A stretch of 64,000 bases of DNA from CAZUAQ01 sp964618455 (GTDB lineage Bacteria; Planctomycetota; Phycisphaerae; UBA1845; PWPN01). The DNA lies in contig CAZUAQ010000004.1 of the NCBI GenBank assembly GCA_964618455.1, positions 62,001-126,000 of the forward strand, in the 5' to 3' direction. Numbering within the stretch: position 1 is the stretch's first letter; each line of letters begins with the position of its first letter. A program made the translations under genes and the position numbers. Below the pieces are notes generated by a model. It was not told where the DNA came from. It saw only the letters and a program-made list of their open reading frames with translations, and did no database searches. This document shows positions 61,143-64,000 of this stretch, piece by piece.

Positions 61143-62651
61143 ATGTGTGGTTTTGCCTGCCTTTGGCGGCATGACGATGAAACGCTCGCCAAGCGGATGA
61201 TCGAGAAAATCCAGCATCGCGGTCCGGACGCGACCCAGATCTACCGGACCTCCAACGTGCCGGCGATCATGGCCCATTGCCGGCTGTCGATTATCGGCCC
61301 CTCGGACGGATCGCAGCCGATCTACGCCGCCGACAACATCCTGGTCGCCAACGGCGAGATCTACAATTATCACGACCTCCGTGCCATTCTCGGTGAGAGC
61401 GCCTTCGAGACACGAAGCGACAGCGAGACGATCCTTCACCTGTTCCGTTCGAACCAGATGCGCTGGGTCAATCGGCTCGACGGCATGTTCGCCTTCGTCC
61501 TGGCCACGCCCGAACGTATTATCGCCGCCCGCGACCCCCTCGGCATCAAGCCGTTGTACGTCGCCCACCTCGCCGAGGGGCTGGCGTTCTCCTCGGAGCT
61601 CAAGGCCTTCGACGGACTCGGTCTCACGAAGATCGAAGCCATCGGTCCGGGCGAGATGTTCGACAGCATCGATGGCACGCGACGCTGGTTCCGCATCGCC
61701 CAGGGGGCTGCCGAAGCCGAGCCGGGCTTCGACCTGGAGGCGGTCTGTCGGGAGTTGCGGCTCACGCTGGAGGACGCGGTCCGCAAGTGGATGGTCGCGG
61801 ACGTGGAGGTCGGCTCGTTTCTCTCCGGCGGGCTCGACTCGTCGCTCATCGCCGCCCTGGCTGCCCAGGCGAAGAAGGGCAAACTGAAGACTTTCTCCGT
61901 CGGCCTCGAGGGCAGTCCCGATATCCAGGCGGCCAAGCGCGTGGCCGAGCACATCGACTCGGAACACTATCAGCTGACATTCACCGCCGAGGATCTCGCT
62001 GAGGCCATGCCGCACGTGATCTATCACCTGGAGAGTGCCGACGTCGACCTGGTGCGCAGCGCCATCCCGACACACTTCGCCACCACGCTGGCCCGGCAGC
62101 ACGTCAAGGCCGTTCTCACCGGCGAGGGCGCCGACGAACTCTTCGCGGGGTATTCCTATCACCATGACTATGCCGACACGCCGCGCGAACTGGCGGACGA
62201 ACTGACGCGCTCGCTGACCAGCATGCACAATATCAACCTGCAGCGCGTGGATCGGATCACCATGGCCCAGGGTCTTGAAGCCCGCACGCCCTTCCTCGAT
62301 CGCGAACTGATCGACTTCGCCCAGTCCATTCCGGCATCGCTCAAGATGCGCATCACGGATGAACAGACCGGTGAGACCACGGAAAAGTGGATCCTTCGTA
62401 AAGCGTGCGAAGGCCTGCTGCCGCATGATCTGATCTGGCGGCAGAAAGCCCAGTTCGACGAAGGGACCGGCACCGTGGACACGCTCGACGAAGCCCTGTC
62501 CCTGGCCACCGGCTGCCCCAGGCCCGTCGACCGCGACACCGAGGCCCGGCTCTACCGCGAGATCCTCTGCAATCAGTTTGAAAACCCCGAGATGATTCTG
62601 GACAATGCGGGAACGTGGGATCAGGATCGCGTCGTGGTCAAGAGCAGCTGA
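61143..62651 (+). CDS. asnB: Glutamine-dependent asparagine synthetase-like amidotransferase
   Basis: Protein of 502 residues. Cys2 is the glutaminase nucleophile (MCGFACLWR after Met removal), with RLSIIGPSDGSQPI, NGEIYNYHDLR and SDSETILHL in the N-terminal amidotransferase domain. The synthetase domain has the PP-loop SGGLDSSLIAAL (about residue 229), TGEGADELFAGY and EARTPFLDRELIDFA. It makes asparagine, or a related amide, from aspartate, glutamine and ATP. A short C-terminal domain follows, where AsnB proteins vary, so another acceptor is possible. AGGAG lies nine bases before the ATG. A nitrilase-family gene follows after 56 bases. Confidence 0.88.
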   Translation: MCGFACLWRHDDETLAKRMIEKIQHRGPDATQIYRTSNVPAIMAHCRLSIIGPSDGSQPIYAADNILVANGEIYNYHDLRAILGESAFETRSDSETILHLFRSNQMRWVNRLDGMFAFVLATPERIIAARDPLGIKPLYVAHLAEGLAFSSELKAFDGLGLTKIEAIGPGEMFDSIDGTRRWFRIAQGAAEAEPGFDLEAVCRELRLTLEDAVRKWMVADVEVGSFLSGGLDSSLIAALAAQAKKGKLKTFSVGLEGSPDIQAAKRVAEHIDSEHYQLTFTAEDLAEAMPHVIYHLESADVDLVRSAIPTHFATTLARQHVKAVLTGEGADELFAGYSYHHDYADTPRELADELTRSLTSMHNINLQRVDRITMAQGLEARTPFLDRELIDFAQSIPASLKMRITDEQTGETTEKWILRKACEGLLPHDLIWRQKAQFDEGTGTVDTLDEALSLATGCPRPVDRDTEARLYREILCNQFENPEMILDNAGTWDQDRVVVKSS

Positions 62652-62707
62652 TGCCCGCGTGATGCAAACGAGGGCAGGCAACTCCCGGATCCGATTGTGA
62701 GGTGAAG

Positions 62708-63601
62708 ATGGAAGACTTCAATAAGTATCGCACGGCGGTGCTGCGCGTGGCCGCCGCGCAGATTGAGCCGACCGAGGCGGACCTCAGCGAAAACCTGGAT
62801 AAGCACATCGCTTACATCGAAAAGGCCAAGGCGCAGAAGATCGATCTTCTCGTCTTCCCGGAACTGTCGCTGACCGGCTATCAGCTCCGCTCCAAAACAC
62901 CGGACCTGGCCATCACGCGTGACGACCCCCGCCTGCTCGACCTCGCGGAACGCGCGGGCGATATGGCGGTGGTGGTCGGCTTCGTCGAAGAAAGCCTCGC
63001 CGCCCAGTTCCACAACTCCGCCGCCGTGCTCCGCCACGGGCAGGTACGCTTTATCCATCGCAAGCTCAACCTCGCCACCTATGGCAATCTCGAGGAAGCC
63101 AAGTACTTCGCGCGCGGGCGATACGTCGACGTGTACTTGCACGATGCCCCGTGGACCATGGGCATCTTCATCTGCGCCGACTCCTGGAATCCCGGGTTGA
63201 TCCATCTTGCGGGTCTTTACGGCGCGACGATGCTGGTCATCCCGATTGCGTCATCACGCGAGGCGGTGGGGCTCGATTTTTCCAATCCCGACGGATGGCA
63301 CACGGCGCTTTCGTTCTACGGAATGCTCTACGGCATGCCGATCGTGATGGCCAATCACTGCGGCACACGGGATGGAGAGTCGTACTGGGGCGGCAGCCGC
63401 GTCATCGACCCCCACGGTAAGATCATCGCCCTCGGCGGTGAGGGTGAGGAACTCATCGTGGCCGATCTCGATTACGCCAAAGTCCGCCAGGCCCGGTTCC
63501 AGCTCCCGACCGTCCGCGACTCGAACCTCGACCTCATCCACCGCGAGATCGAGCGGCTCAACAACCGCATCGGTGTTCCCCGCGGCATGCGCTCGTCGTA
63601 G
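62708..63601 (+). CDS. Carbon-nitrogen hydrolase (nitrilase superfamily)
   Basis: Protein of 297 residues. The catalytic Glu-Lys-Cys set is visible: Glu in LLVFPELSLTGYQL (about residue 51), Lys in FIHRKLNLATYG (about 118) and Cys in MGIFICADSWNPGLI (about 156). Members hydrolyse amides such as N-carbamoyl compounds, omega-amides or glutamine; the close group is not decided. ATG 62708 is used, with GAGGTGAAG directly upstream; GTG 62702 is the alternative. Its position directly after an asparagine-synthetase-like gene suggests they act on related nitrogen compounds. Confidence 0.88.
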   Translation: MEDFNKYRTAVLRVAAAQIEPTEADLSENLDKHIAYIEKAKAQKIDLLVFPELSLTGYQLRSKTPDLAITRDDPRLLDLAERAGDMAVVVGFVEESLAAQFHNSAAVLRHGQVRFIHRKLNLATYGNLEEAKYFARGRYVDVYLHDAPWTMGIFICADSWNPGLIHLAGLYGATMLVIPIASSREAVGLDFSNPDGWHTALSFYGMLYGMPIVMANHCGTRDGESYWGGSRVIDPHGKIIALGGEGEELIVADLDYAKVRQARFQLPTVRDSNLDLIHREIERLNNRIGVPRGMRSS

Positions 63602-63878
63602 TCATTGGACCTTTTGCTGCCGGATGCCGGTGCTCACTTGCGGCGGTCACGCCTCGGTGACACCATATGACCTTCGTTGCCGTTCAACTTCGAGAAGCGA
63701 TGGCGTTACGACTTTGATATGAAGGGCATCACAACTACGCCGAAGGAAGTCGTGGGGAGATGATCGCCATTCTGGTCGATCAGGTGCATGACGGCATGAC
63801 CGACTCCATCGAGGCTTGCAAAGAGGCGAAAGCGCTGGCTGGGAAGTAGCCGCGCGGTGGTTGTTAACTCACCCTTCT
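63602..63878. pseudogene. Possible decayed short gene with frame break
   Basis: Between the nitrilase-type gene and the phosphofructokinase end, two adjacent plus-strand frames overlap by ATGA near 63759-63762. The first reads PFNFEKRWRYDFDMKGITT and stops there. The second continues MIAILVDQVHDGMTDSIEAC to a stop at 63847-63849. Both look like protein-like sequence, yet each is under 35 codons. A remnant of one frameshifted gene, or just chance, are both possible. No family is recognised. Confidence 0.25.
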
Positions 63879-64000
63879 TTACTCCCCGAGATAGGTCCCC
63901 ACTTCGCGCGCGGTATGAATCAGCAGGTGATCGCGCGGGACGAGTTTGAGCTTTCCCGCCACTTCTTCCAGCGGAACCGGGACAAATTCATTCCCTTGCA
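63879..64000 (-). CDS. 6-phosphofructokinase-like protein, C-terminal end (partial)
   Basis: The last 40 codons of a minus-strand gene that continues past the right edge. FVPVPLEEVAGKLKLVP and LLIHTAREVGTYLGE, ending in TAA, match the C-terminal helix and tail seen in ATP/PPi-dependent phosphofructokinases of the group common in Planctomycetota. The catalytic domain is outside the window, so the cofactor type cannot be told. Confidence 0.65.
   Translation of the reverse strand, partial: QGNEFVPVPLEEVAGKLKLVPRDHLLIHTAREVGTYLGE

Noticed and set aside
1..64000. CRISPR arrays, insertion sequences, prophage or integron elements
   Set aside because: No regularly spaced direct repeats, transposase, integrase or phage structural genes were found on either strand.

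Overview
The window looks like chromosomal DNA of a GC-rich, free-living bacterium of the phylum Planctomycetota, probably Phycisphaerae or a relative. This is inferred from gene style, not from a marker tree. Supporting traits are two PEP-CTERM proteins ending in Arg-rich tails, two secreted proteins with pseudopilin-type N-termini (FTLIE followed by a hydrophobic stretch), three secreted proteins with dockerin-like Asp-rich C-termini, a ThuA/DUF1080/TIM-barrel sugar protein, GH116 and CehA/McbA-type hydrolases, and a long H+-pyrophosphatase. I see no insertion sequence, prophage, integrase or CRISPR array.

Layout. 1-1.2 kb: the end of a homocysteine methyltransferase facing trxB. 1.3-9 kb: a secreted carbohydrate locus with GH116 and CehA/McbA on minus and a four-domain ThuA-DUF1080-TIM-TIM protein divergent on plus. 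9.6-10.8 kb: a histidine kinase whose membrane domain matches the plant ethylene receptor at every ligand-binding position I could align, then tRNA-Cys. 11-16 kb (minus): a tight run STAS - pentapeptide - AcuI-like reductase - DUF1801 - DUF3604. 16.3-24.8 kb (plus): a YyaL-type thioredoxin-fold protein, a secreted duplicated-domain protein overlapping glmM, leuS and a CYTH protein. 24.9-30 kb: phytase-like and other probable propeller-type secreted proteins around a pseudopilin-like gene. 30-34 kb: Tat-exported aldo/keto reductase, sugar isomerase, YdeI-like protein, purple acid phosphatase. 34.4-40 kb: rpsU with a good promoter, hppA, and a coupled pair ending in a membrane-anchored phosphatase. 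40-44.5 kb: ArnT-like and ArnC-like glycosyltransferases with a sugar-nucleotide epimerase.

44.4-53.5 kb is the most system-like block. It holds a desaturase, FAD oxidoreductase, DUF1365, cyclopropane synthase-like methyltransferase, DUF2878, DUF1295, a second diverged methyltransferase, a lipoprotein peroxiredoxin, a lipocalin lipoprotein and a four-helix membrane protein. All are on the minus strand with many 4-base ATGA overlaps, broken only by one small convergent membrane gene. It reads as a pathway for desaturating, methylating and oxidising membrane acyl chains, with oxidative-stress protection attached.

53.6-60.8 kb repeats the surface-protein theme (two hydrolase-like proteins, one with PKD and dockerin-like parts; another dockerin-like protein; a pseudopilin-like gene; a PEP-CTERM protein). 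61-63.6 kb carries a glutamine-dependent asparagine synthetase-like enzyme and a nitrilase-family amidase. The window ends inside a 6-phosphofructokinase-like gene on minus.
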